Source: Epiperipatus broadwayi
Lineage: Eukaryota > Onychophora > Udeonychophora > Euonychophora > Peripatidae
DNA length: 64,000 bases
Assembly: GCA_028023455.1 (NCBI GenBank)
Contig: JAQFVV010000143.1
Location: forward strand, 1,032,001 to 1,096,000
Direction of reading: 5' to 3'
Positions within the stretch are counted from its first letter, which is position 1; the number at the start of each line of letters is the position of its first letter. The notes under the pieces were generated by a model. That model made no database searches. It was not told where the DNA came from and saw nothing but the letters and a program-made list of their open reading frames with translations. Made by a program: the position numbers and the translations under genes. Positions 34,551 through 45,479 of this stretch are shown one piece after another.

Positions 34551-35402
34551 TACATTAAAGTGTTTTTACATAATTTTGATACATAGATTGATTTATTCTG
34601 TTACATAAGAATATCTGAGTGCTATAATTCAATTTACGTCTTGTTGAGTTGTTTGAATTTTGTGACTTGAATGAGTACTTAAAAAAATTGCTGATAATAA
34701 TTGATTTCCAAGTTTCTTTTTTGATGATCTCTTTGTAGTTAATAGTTTGTATGTATATAATTAAAAGTCTGAGAAGCTATTGAAAAAGTTTTTCTCCAGT
34801 AGTTTTTGTTAGTTTTTTTTTGTCTGATCCTTAATGTTGTTTTCATAGCATTGCTTGTTCTTTTAGTAGTGACCATGTTGCAGCATATAAGTGGGGGTTT
34901 GTTGTGATTTTATCTTGGTTTTTTATTTGCATTAATTTGTTGTGAAAGGTGACTGGATGCCACCTAGTGTTATTTCCTATTATAAAAGTGCACTTTGTTT
35001 ACCAAAATGCATATAGTATAAAAGTGGCCACTCTAATGTTTAATATTGATTTTGTTTTGTGTGCAGCAATTATATTTTGAATTGATGTGTTAGGTTTCCT
35101 ATATGTGTCAAAAATTATTTTTCTTATGTGTTTGAGTGCTGTACATTGGTATAGCAAGTATTATAGGGCTTCTTCTGCTCGATGGCACAAGGGTCTATTG
35201 TGAAGTATATTCTCTTGTGATATAGAAAAAAGGTTGTGGGCATGGCAAAAGTATTTAATTTTAATATAAAGTTGAAAAATTTTGGTTCCAAGGCCCATTT
35301 TTTATATTCTTTTAGTAATATTTTGTTGTTTATCCCTAACATTGGTGGTACATCATTAATGTTATTTATTTCATTTGTGAGATCATAGATATTCCAATAT
35401 AT
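34551..35402 (-). pseudogene. LINE a2, 3' UTR and ORF2 C-terminus
   Basis: Continuation of LINE a2 on the other side of LINE a1. On the minus strand, 35124-35402 reads PPMLGINNKILLKEYKKWAL, FAMPTTFFLYHKRIYF and a degenerate zinc-knuckle end. The same C-terminus is seen in LINE a3 (54961-55203) and a4 (57165-57330). The block is cut at 35402 by the TG...CA element, after KYIY on the a2 protein. Confidence 0.75.
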
Positions 35403-37781
35403 TGTACCGGTTCAACGCCCCTGTAGTGGTCTTGCATGGTTGGACTCTCATACGCACCGAGCATGAAGTGACGTATGCTACAGACTGGGACATCGATAAT
35501 AATTCTCTAAAATATTTTTGATTAAATATGAGTAAATACCTCAAAGAAATTATTAGAGGAAGTAGATTGAACCTAAAATTAGGCCCATCCAGACCTTCCT
35601 TGTTAAATTGTTTCATTAGCCGATTAATTATACGTTGACTAATTAAAGTGTCCTTACACATCTTTAAGAGTACTGAATATTTCCTTCAGTCTCTAGTGCC
35701 ATTCCCATTCAAGATTATACTTATTCCTTTTCTTTCCCGAAAGAGTGTGTAAAATGTGACTAGTCATTAACGAATATGAATATTTCGAGACGTTCGGACT
35801 AAAATAAAAGAAACAATCCAACTCCCCGGTAAGTTATCCCTATCTAGCTCACTTTATATTATATAAATCTCAGGTTAACTATGTGGATTTGCATTTTGAT
35901 AAAAAAAAAAACTATAAACGATTTTAATTACAAAAGTGAATATTTATTATCCCCAGATTATTATATTTATCCTCCACTAATGCATACATATAAGTCCAAT
36001 ATATATATAAAAAAATACTTAAATTATATTTACCCTCCACCGATGCATATACATATGACCCCAAGATATATAAAAGAAAAAAAACAATATCTAAAAGATT
36101 ACACAATGGGTGAGCCCTATATTCCTTCCCACTTTAGAGTAATAAATCCATATAACAAGGTATGCAGTAATAATATATATATCATAAAAAAATTTACAAA
36201 GAACATAAATGAGAGAGAAAAAAAATATATATAATAGAATATAAAAAAATATATATATATAACCAACTATACATGCTCCTCTGAACTTGTTCTTGTATTC
36301 AATTCGAACTTCCTGGGCCACACGGCTACTTCATAGGGCAGATAAGGCTTCCATTCACCGATATACTTTGAGTCTTTCTTGTCATCAGGGTCTGCTATTT
36401 CTTCTAAGGCATCTTCGGACTTGATAGCCAAACAGCGGGTGTACTACGGCTGAAAGTTTACTCCATGGTAGGATAATAATCCGGAATGTATAATCGAGCC
36501 ATCTTTCAAATTATCGGATCTGTAAGTATACTTCTCCCGTATATATGTATATCGCACACGGCTGATGAGGGCAAGTAGATCTTAAATAAATTGCAGTTCT
36601 CCAACTATGATTTGTCTTTCGTTTTTTTTTTTTATTTAAACGTATTGAGAATCCATGTTGTTGATCATTTTCCAAACTCCACTTAATGATCCTTGCTAAA
36701 TGCTAATTTTTCAAATTCTTTTTCTGGGAAATAATCAAGTGATTATAATTTTAACAGACACAGTTCATTTTCTCCTTTCTCTCTGTCGGATTATTTTTCA
36801 CAAATCTATACTGTTCCATTTTTTTAGACTAGCGGGAGACAAGATTTAACTTTCTAAATCTTTGCCCTTGGAACACTTTAGCAAGCTAGCATTAACTTGT
36901 CCGCACTCTTTAGCAGGCTAATCTCCCTTGGTCCTCACGCTTTAGCAAGCTAGTACTCGACTGACTCAAAGCCCCCAGTAAGCAGCACATATAGCCCAAA
37001 TAGTCCAATTGTCAGACCCCCTCTACAAGCTATTGCATCAGCTAATAATAAATTTAATTATACCTTCATATACCTTTCTACATTCTTTTACCTTTTTATT
37101 TATTAAAGTACACTTTTGCAAGCTTCCATATTGAGTACTTGACACCCATTGTGCTTACATTCCTTTCTTAGATAAAATCTATTTTATCTTTATTCACGAT
37201 CAACCGAAAATTCTTTTATACAAAACATTTTCTTCGGTTGAAAGTAGATTGTAATTAGCAAAAAGGTTTTTTCCCTTTACAAATTTAATTAATTAATTTC
37301 AAACCCTCTCATTCTAACAATTAGAAAAGATAAATTCCAATAAATGCAAAAATTTTTAACTATTTAGAATTTTCTTTTCTTTTTTTTTAGGAAAATAATA
37401 AAAAATAAAAATACATTTCTATATATGTGTGTTCGAACATTTATAAGTAGTAAAATACAACAAAAAAAAAAAACTGTTCTACACATAAACAAATATTACA
37501 ACTTATTTTCCCTTTTTTTTTTTTTTTTAGACAGGTTTGCTAGTCGAATAAATTATTAAAACATATATACACTGCATACACTTGTACTGTGGGTATAATA
37601 AGAATATAATATAGCCCAAACCCATTTATTTATGTACTATATCCGTACCTCCCACTTCCCCTCTGAATTATAATTTAATAAATCGTTTTAAAATTATAAT
37701 TTTCATGTGATACATGTAAGCTGTGCTGAATCTTCAGCAAACAGCCATTTTGTGCATGGCCGTTATACACGGACTGGCACA
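35403..37781 (+). mobile_element. 2.38-kb TG...CA insertion in LINE a2, candidate solo LTR
   Basis: Comparison with LINE a3 shows that LINE a2 is interrupted exactly here: its protein reads NKYIY on the right and resumes with the ...GIYDLTNE segment on the left. The insert starts TGTACCGGTTC and ends GGACTGGCACA, so it has TG...CA ends with a short inverted match. Flanks are atatat on both sides (a 5-6 bp duplication, but low complexity). It has a TATATAA-type box near 35864, no coding region, and GC-richer patches. A long solo LTR of a BEL/Pao- or gypsy-like element is the simplest reading. Strand is assumed. Confidence 0.6.
36876..36952. repeat. 32-bp-spaced CTTTAGCARGCTA motif, three copies
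   Basis: CTTTAGCAAGCTA at 36876-36888 and 36940-36952 and CTTTAGCAGGCTA at 36908-36920, spaced exactly 32 bp. The sequence between copies is less conserved. Evenly spaced motifs inside a putative LTR could be regulatory protein sites or simply an eroded 32-bp tandem repeat. Confidence 0.8.
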
Positions 37782-40700
37782 ATATATATATTTGTTTGTG
37801 TATTGTTCAGGTATGTTTGCTATTGTCTTAAATTCATAAATAATTGTTGATATGTATGATTGAGTTGGAGGGGGATGATCAGTTGGTATGATTTGTACTA
37901 GATGTTTTAGTTTTGTGAATTGCTGTATAATGGTAATTATGAGATTCATTTGTTTTTGGTTGTGAAAAAGGTTGATATTATATAAACCTAGTCCATTTTT
38001 AATGAGTGGTTGATTGAGCTTTTTGGTTAAAATTGCTCTGATTTTTTTGAACCACACAAGTTGATTACAGCAGTTTTTTATTTTTGATTTGAAAGCTTTT
38101 GAGAAGGATATAATCGGTAAATAATAAACTATTTTTGTTATTATGAGTTGGTTTATAAGCTATACTTTTGAATATATGGATAAGTATGTTTTTGATAATG
38201 AGTTTACTATTTGTTTGGCCTATTGCTTTAGTTTATTTTGTATGTGACATCTTATGCCTGGAAGTCCCATTTAAAAAGAAAAACCTAGAAAGAATTTGGT
38301 TTTGATTGGTATGTATTTATGCATAGCTTGCTGATGTTTTTGTGGGGTTGAATTTTAATTTATATTGTTTTGTATAGTCTTTGAGTATCTTTTGCATCTG
38401 GGCAAGTTGTTTTTTTTTATGATAGGAAAATGATAATATCATCCATATATGCTAAGCATGGTATGTGTTCTGTAGAGCCCGGTATCTGTATTCCAGTAAA
38501 AGTTTGTTCTATTTTATGAATAAGAGAGTTAATGTATAGTATGAATAGTAATGATCTAAGAGGTGATCCTTGAGATATTGATTGGGTAGGAGTAAAGAAT
38601 GGGGAGTTTCTTCCATTGACAGATATATGGATCTCATGATTTAGAAGTATGTTTGCTATAGTTTTAGATATATCAGTGTTATTGAGCATTTCTAAAAGTA
38701 TAGGTATATCTATTGAGTCAAAAGTTGCCTCAATATGTAATTGTATAGCTATGGGGCTATATTTTTTTATGTTTTCTTATTGAGATTAGGATTGTTTTAA
38801 AGAACAAAGTTGCTTTGTTGTTGATGTTGTTTTTTTTTTTTTGCAAATTGGTATTTTGAAATAAGCATTGTTATGTGGGGTTCAATTTCTTGCTTTATTA
38901 TTTTTTCTATGATTTTAATTGGTAGTGGTCCCATAGTTATTGTTTGTAAGTTGGTTAGTGAGAGAGTTATGTGTTTTGTTTTGTTGAAAGAGACAATTAC
39001 AATTGGGTTCATGCCTTCCATGTCCCATATTTTTTGTTAGATGGTTTGCTAAGTTGCATAAATATTTGGCAATATATTGACTAATGTGTTTTAAGACAAA
39101 AGCTGGAATTCAGGGGCTACTTGGATGGTATGCATTTGGTATACTGTTTAGTTTTTCTATGAAGACATTTGTTGCAATATGTGTTTTGGTTTCTGTTGGA
39201 TCAAATAAATCTGGTGTAATTGTTTGTAGTTGTCTTGATTGAAGTTTTTGCTTGAAATATTGATATATGTGAAATATCATGTTGTGTCCTGAAAATGTTC
39301 CTTGATTTGTGTGTATTGCCATTGGTATTTTTGATGGTTTGTGGTCTTTCAAGTGCCATCTAATGTATTCCTTTGTCCAAATGTCTGGTTATGTAAGACA
39401 TAGTTTACATTTTAAAATTTTCATGTAGCTTTTAAGTGTGTCACATGCTTTGTTGTATGCATGTGTGAGTGTATACATATTTTTGAGTTTACTTTGATGG
39501 GTTGATCATGATTAATCATTTGTGAATTTCATCTGCTAGTGCCAATACTTTTGATGGTGGTAGTTGCTTCATTACTATATGATTTATATTAAAGGAAATA
39601 ATGTTTATAAATGCTATATGTTGTATGGGATTGAGTTTCATTTTTTTAATTTTGTTTATCATGTAGTATGTTTCTGAAATATGAATTTGGGTATGTTTAC
39701 AGGTAGTAGAACTCTAATTGTTCTTGTAAATGGAAGTGTTGATGTTTGGATATCATTGAAGTTAATTGTATATTATTTGTGATGAGTGATCTGAGAAAGC
39801 TGAGGGCATAAGTTTTATTGTTATTAGATGGTGAAGTATTGGGGAGTAGAAACATAAATCAATTAGTGAATAAATTGGCTGTTGTGAAAGGAGATTGCAT
39901 TTTGTGGTAGGAATCCTTGTGCATTCATGAGTGGTATGGATATTTTGTGAAGCCATCATTCTGTGAATTCCTTGTTTGTTGTGTTAAAATTGCCTATTAT
40001 TGTTGTTGGATTTGCTGTGTTTGCTAGCATGGAATTGATGTTTACTATTATGGTGTTGATTTTGTTGTTTTGTGGTGGCATGTAGATAAATATTATATTA
40101 ATGATTATAATTTTATGTTGAAAAGTTGTAATAAGCATATTAGAATCAATATATATTATTTTAAAAGAAGTGAAAAAGCATTTTGTGGTGATTAGGATAG
40201 TGGTACCTGCAGAGTGAGATGATGAATCTCTTAAGCAGACACAAAATCCTTCTTTATTTAGATATTTAGCTGTTACTGTTTTTGATCCTGTGTAAATTTT
40301 TGTTTCCAGTAATCCAAGTATGGGTGGTTATATATTTCTGATCCATTGTTTAAGTTTACAAATTTTTATGGTTGAGTTCAGGTCTCTTACATTAATCACT
40401 CCAATTTTTAATTTCATTATGTTTATGTATTGTTTGTTGTTGTGTGTTAATTATTTGGGTAGTTGTTTGAGGTTGATCTTGATAATTTAGTTCTAATTCC
40501 TCATCTGATGTGCTGTTTGTGTCATCTAGCTATAACTAGAATTGTAAGATTGTTCTGTTTACCTGATTCCTTTGTTGTTGGTTTTTTGGTGGTCTTCCAG
40601 GTCTTCTTTTCTGCTCTTGTTTAGTCGGTGTACTTATTGGTGGGTTTATGCTGATTTATTTCATTATTTCTTGAGATGTGTTGTTTCTGATTCCAAGTAT

Positions 40701-41100
40701 TGTTAGGGATATTTTTTCATTGTTTATATACTTATTATTTGTTGTTTCTTTGGTTGTTGTAATTTCTTTATCTGGTATTTGATTTTTTTTTTTTTTTAAT
40801 TGATAGGTCTAACAGCATATCTGTGTTATTATAATCTTGATTATATTAGTAGTTTCAAATTTGTTTGGTTGGCTTGGTGTTTTGGTTTCTTTAAGTTGAA
40901 TTCCAGTTTTATTATTTTTTGTGGCTTGTTTTGCATTACAGGTGATTGCTAAGGTCCTCGATCTTTGCTGCATGCGAAGCATTGTGGTCTTAGTCCCTTT
41001 ATATAAAGAGTTAATATTGAGGGTTATTGAGTATTGATCTATTATTTGTGTTGGTATGCTTTCTGGGTCAATGTTTTCGTTTAATTTTATTTAATATTAT
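37782..41100 (-). pseudogene. LINE a2, ORF2 body and ORF1 end (decayed)
   Basis: The 5' part of LINE a2 on the minus strand, with many stops and frameshifts. Recognisable pieces: ORF2 C-terminal section (37734-38057, NQPLIKNGLGLYNIN), reverse transcriptase with SISQGSPLRSLLFILYIN and AYMDDIIIFLS (38417-38689), the fingers part LQTITMGPLPIKIIEKII (38797-39021), endonuclease with LIDLCFYSP and FSDH (39762-39959), and IIGNFN where GDFN is expected (39956-40138). Further upstream a zinc knuckle CFACSKDRG with a frameshift (about 40945-40985) marks ORF1. It is the same clade as LINE a1 (YMDD active site) but much older. Confidence 0.75.
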
Positions 41101-41230
41101 TATTACTTCCGGTGCTTGAAGGAGAAGGACATTGTTTTTTTTTCTTTAAACACTAACGGTATTTTTGTTAAATAGCTTCTCATTATTATTATTAATCAAG
41201 GATAAATGTGCGTATATTTATTTAAATCAG

Positions 41231-41331
41231 TGCTATATACGTGTATAATAATAAAACTTGTTTTAATAAGATTATATATTATTATACACGTATATGCACC
41301 ATAAGTTTTATTATTATACACGTATATAGCA
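41231..41331. repeat. Perfect 29-bp inverted repeat
   Basis: TGCTATATACGTGTATAATA plus nine more bases at 41231-41259 is exactly complementary to 41303-41331, with a 43-bp loop that contains a third ATTATACACGTATATGCA half-copy at 41281. It could form a hairpin or be a small palindromic element. Confidence 0.9.
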
Positions 41332-41415
41332 ATCAGTTAAATCAAATTGTGTGTTTTTAAATGTTTTTATGATTTTCTATTGAAATAATTGATAATTGAA
41401 AACAGTAAAACGTAC

Positions 41416-41423
41416 TGACGTCA
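41416..41423. promoter_or_regulatory. CRE-like palindrome TGACGTCA, repeat 1
   Basis: A perfect cAMP-response-element octamer (the CREB/ATF consensus) in the first of two direct repeats. Function is inferred from the motif only. Confidence 0.45.
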
Positions 41424-41727
41424 AAGTGATATTATATACACCGCTTTTTATTCTTAATGGATTTTCTGTTTTGAAAGTTATTGTTCTTATCTTCGTGTAA
41501 TCAAGTGTTTTTCAAATTGTTTTACCTCTGAGTATATAATATCTCGGGGTATACAATATACATTATTTTAACCGATTACTACATCTTTAATTTGTAGTTT
41601 GAATAATTACTTTTATAGACATATTGGAAAGCGACATAATTTTATTGTTTTCAGAATAATATACATTTTATAAAATTTTAATTGAGGATTAAGAAATAAC
41701 TGATGATTGAAAACTGCATAAACTTAT

Positions 41728-41735
41728 TGACGTCA
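41728..41735. promoter_or_regulatory. CRE-like palindrome TGACGTCA, repeat 2
   Basis: The same octamer at the equivalent position, 312 bp downstream of the first. It is retained although the surrounding repeat has diverged. Confidence 0.45.
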
Positions 41736-44645
41736 AAGTAATCTAATGTGTACAGATTTTTATTCTTAATGGACTTTGAGTTTTGGAAGTCATTGTTCTT
41801 ACTTCCTTATCTTCGTGTAATCAAGAGTTTTTTGTTTTTTTTTTAGTTAAAGAATGATAATATTTTTAAAGAATACTTTTAAAGGGGTAAAAAAAGTTTA
41901 TTATTTTCTTTCTTTGTGTTAAAAAGAATTATAAGAATTTTTATTGGAGTCAATTAACAATTTAATATATTTATCTTATGGATATCAGTTTTACTTGGAA
42001 TATTATATATATTCATGGATAGCGCTTGACAAGTTCTTTTCAGAAATCATATTTTCGGATTATTTATTAAAGTATTTTAAATTTTAATATTTTAAAGATT
42101 TCTCCTGGCTTTTCATTAATTGCTTTACTTTGGAATGTTGAAAGACTTTATTTTATAGATAGAATGAACTTTGGCTTTTGTTTTATTTTTAAAAATCGTT
42201 TTAAAAGCATTTTTTATATTTAATTGTTTTAAACATTTATAAGAAATTTGATGCCTTTGTTTACAACACAATAATAGTAGGCGGCATTATTGTTTATAGT
42301 TCGAACTTTTGCTTATCTTATCAATGGAGTTTCTAATGTCAGCAACTTTGCAGTTTCCCAACTTTTGTTCTAAATAAGATTGTTAATTATTTTTAGTATT
42401 TTTAAGTTTTTGATTTACTTTAGATTTGGGGTTTTTTTTTTTCCAATTTTACCAATTATTATTTTGATAGATTGTTTTTTTTTTTTTGTTAAGCAACAGA
42501 TATAGCCATTATTTATTTATAATTAAATTACTTTACTATAATATATTTACACACTTTATAATTTTTAGTTGAAGGGATTTAATCATGTACTTAAAAGGGA
42601 TTTATTTATTATCCTTTATTTACTTTTTATTTATTAATTTTATTTCATATGGCATCTTTTAATACTATTTGTCTTTTATGCTTCTGATATTTTTGGCAGG
42701 CAAAAAATTTTTAAATGCTTGGGATTTTGTTGCCTTAGATACCATGTAATATGTTATAATTTATTTAATAAAGATATTTCCATTGATTCTATCAATAATA
42801 CTTCTGAATTTTTATGTGAATGTTGTAGCACTTATTATAAGAAATTTTCTGTTATTTTAAATTTTTATGCCTCCCAAACTTTTATGATGAAACCATCTTT
42901 CTGTTTTACCTATTTCTGATTTAATTTCTGATTCTGGCTCAATTTCATCCCAATCTGTTTGCAAAGTCTGTTCTATTGTTATATCAGATCCTACTAACTG
43001 TATCAATTGTTTTGATAAATGTCGGGGGGGGGGTTCATACCTCTTCTTTTAGATTAAATAAAGTTGATACTGATATTTTCCTTAGTATTGGTTCTGGATT
43101 CTATAAATGTATAGATTGTAATAATATGTCTAAGGTGTTTTGGCAGATAGTATTTCTGATAATCTTGTTTCAGATAATGAGTTTGAGTTAGTTATGTTAA
43201 CTAATTGTATGGATAGCAGAATTAATGGAGACAATTATGTTGGAAATTCTGTTGTAAATTAATTTGATAAAAATAAAGGTGTTTTATCCTTAGAGTATCT
43301 TTCTAATGTAGATATTGACTTATCTTTTGATAATGGAAATAATAATGTTGGAAACTGCTGTAAATGAGTTTGACAAAAATAAAACTAATAATGGAAATAA
43401 TAATGTTGGAAATGAATGTGATAAATATAAAACTGTTTTATTCTTAGATGATCTTTCTAATGTTGATGCTGACTTATCCTCTAATAATGTTGATTTATTT
43501 CCTAATAATGGAAACAATAGTGTTGGAAATTTTGCTGTAAATAAATTTGACAATAATAAAGCTGTTATATCCTTAGATTCTCTTTCTAAGGTAGATGTTG
43601 ACTTATCTCCTAATTATGGAGACAATAATGTTGGAAAGTCTTCTGTAAATGAATTTAACTCTGTTAATAATGTTGTGAATATAGATAATTTATTTGATAG
43701 TGTTATTCATGTTTCTAGCAATTTTTCTTTTGAAATGATCTTATCTTTTCCTCTTTCTTTTATATATTATTTAATAATTAAAATATTTCATCATTGTAGG
43801 AATTCTTCAGGGATCAACGATAAACTTATTAATACTAATGATATTGGCACTCAATGCATGTTATATTCTGATTATCCTGATCAAATTTTTAGTTCTTCCA
43901 TTGCTAGAGATCATTCTTCTATTATTGAGGATGGTAACATTGGATGTTCATCTTCATTCTATTGCCCTGAAGATCTTAGTAAAAATATCAAATTGAATAA
44001 TTATGTTCCTGAAGATAATTTAGTTAGTGATGAAATTAATTTTCATATTAATAATGTATTTATGAATTTGTCTAATTCCAAATTTAAAAGTAGATATTTT
44101 TATAACTCATCCTGGTTTGAGGAAAATTCCATTAATGATTGCTTTTCTGATTCTGGATTTTTTCCTCATAAAAAAATTTAAATCACAGAATACTTTTTTT
44201 ATGGGGAAAAGATATAATGGAGATTTCCCTGTTACTTTATCTCCTTTAAAGTCTGTGAAATCTAAAATGCTCAATTATCTGACTGCGGTTCCCAAATTCA
44301 TTCCAGCTCATAAATTACAGAATACTTCTTTCATGAAGACAAAATATAATGGAGGTTTTCCTGTTAATTTATCTCCTATAAAGTCTATTAAACATAAAAT
44401 CCTCAATTATCCAGATATTGCTCCCAAATTTATTCCAGCTTATAGATCACATTCACATAACATTCATTCAAATAGTAACTATGGGATAAATCATTTTGAA
44501 TACTTTTTTTTATCTTTTAGTAAGAATGACTTTTCAAGATCTAAAAAAATAAATATATCTAGTGGATTTAATAAATATAATTTTACTGGATTCTTTGCTG
44601 ATGTTTATTCTAATATTAACATAACTTACAATAGATATTTTCTTT

Positions 44646-45156
44646 ATAAACAAGGCAAAACTCTCTCCTTACAGTAGTGCCATCCTGTGCTAAACAGATA
44701 AACAATGGATGCCAGAAGTCTTGTGCATAAAATCCCTATCTAATGCCTACCCATCCAATATCCCCAGACTAGTTTCTGGCTTGTGGCCATCATCAGTGAG
44801 AAGCTTTGGATCTGAGAGCACTGCCTAGATCTTAGGATCTAATGCAACCCTCCAGCAACCACCTTTTATCTGTACTTAACTACAAAACTATGAGAATGAA
44901 ATTGAAAACATAAAAAATATTTTCAATCTAAGCTCAATAGCTTATATAGTCATATGGGTCTGAACTCAATTCAGCACCCATGCATTTCTGGCTCTTTAAC
45001 AACCATAGCCACCACTATCTTATTAGGCAGGGTTGGTGTTAAACCACTAAGCATCACATGATCACTATCTCATGCTAGCACATAATTGTTTATAAACAAG
45101 GCAAAACTCTCTCCATACAGTAGTATGAGATAATTATCATGTGATGCTTAGTGGTT
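44646..45156 (-). mobile_element. Family A element, copy A3, inserted in LINE b1 ORF1
   Basis: A 511-bp insertion with a perfect 14-bp duplication tagatattttcttt (44632-44645 and 45157-45170) in LINE coding sequence. On the ribozyme strand it starts AACCACTAAGCATCACATGA and ends GCCTTGTTTAT. It contains inverted copies of the terminal region (AAACAAGGCAAAACTCTC occurs at both 44648 and 45097) and an additional 3' stretch absent from A5. The hammerhead at 44753-44811 is intact. Confidence 0.85.
44753..44811 (-). ncRNA. Type I hammerhead ribozyme (A3)
   Basis: Minus strand. The catalytic box CTGATGA is at 44790-44796, stem II is TGGC-CACAA-GCCA, then GAAA, then stem III A-C/G-U with a TA loop, and the GTC triplet. 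Cleavage is predicted between 44767 and 44766. Stem I: inner TTCTCA with TGGGGA (six pairs including two G-U), internal loop, and outer ATCCAA with TTGGAT (six pairs). Every conserved hammerhead nucleotide is present. It matches the ribozyme at 53693-53751 except for changes that keep pairing in stem I. Confidence 0.87.
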
Positions 45157-45479
45157 TAGATATTTTCTTTCTAATATGCCAATAAATCTCAATTCAAAAG
45201 AAATTAAATTATTTCTTGAAAATAATTTACAAACTAATATTTTTTGTCATAAAGTTAATATGAATAATTCTAAGTCTTCTTGCTTTTATATTTCTGTTCC
45301 TGCACATAAACATAATGAAATAATATCCCCTAATTTATGGCCTTGTGGTGCTTCCATTTCTTCTTTTTTTTATGGATCTCTGGCCAGTTCTCTAAGGTTT
45401 TAAAAGAATTTATTTTATTTTTTATTTTATTTCATTATTTATTTTATTTTCATTTCTTTTTTCTCTAGTCTTATTTGTG

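Larger units (their letters stand above)
41101..42647 (+). promoter_or_regulatory. Repeat-containing region upstream of LINE b1
   Basis: A non-coding stretch between LINE a2 and the b1 ORF1 start. It holds a perfect 29-bp inverted repeat (41231-41259 and 41303-41331) and two direct repeats with a period of about 312 bp (about 41381-41530 and 41693-41830), each carrying TGACGTCA. Tandem 5' monomers are known as LINE promoters, so this may be the b1 leader. That is an inference from position only. Confidence 0.45.
42648..45403 (+). pseudogene. LINE b1 ORF1: PHD-finger protein with tandem repeats
   Basis: ORF1 of a CR1-like LINE. The likely start is ATG 42648 (MASFNTICLLC). A frameshift follows, then the rest of a PHD-type finger: KCLGFCCLRYHVICYNLF and FLCECCSTY supply the Cys4-His-Cys3 ligands. 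A second PHD-like finger (VCKVCSIVI, CINCFDKC, YKCIDC) spans 42960-43125 and is shifted by a G10 run at 43023-43032. Residues encoded at about 43221-43680 form roughly four and a half 36-residue repeats around VGN-NKF-NK-DLSNVD. A second pair of 41-42-residue repeats (KYNGGFPVNLSPIKS) lies at 44175-44440. Family A copy A3 interrupts the gene at 44646-45156. PHD fingers in ORF1 are a known trait of CR1-like LINEs. Confidence 0.75.

Noticed and set aside
35881-36234. 117-codon frame rich in Tyr, Ile and Lys
   Set aside because: Biased composition from AT-rich repeats (YPPPMH-like duplications) inside the non-coding TG...CA insertion. No domain.
36570-36590. CTGATGA within GGCTGATGAGGGCAAG
   Set aside because: No GAAA box or stem II follows, so it is a chance heptamer.
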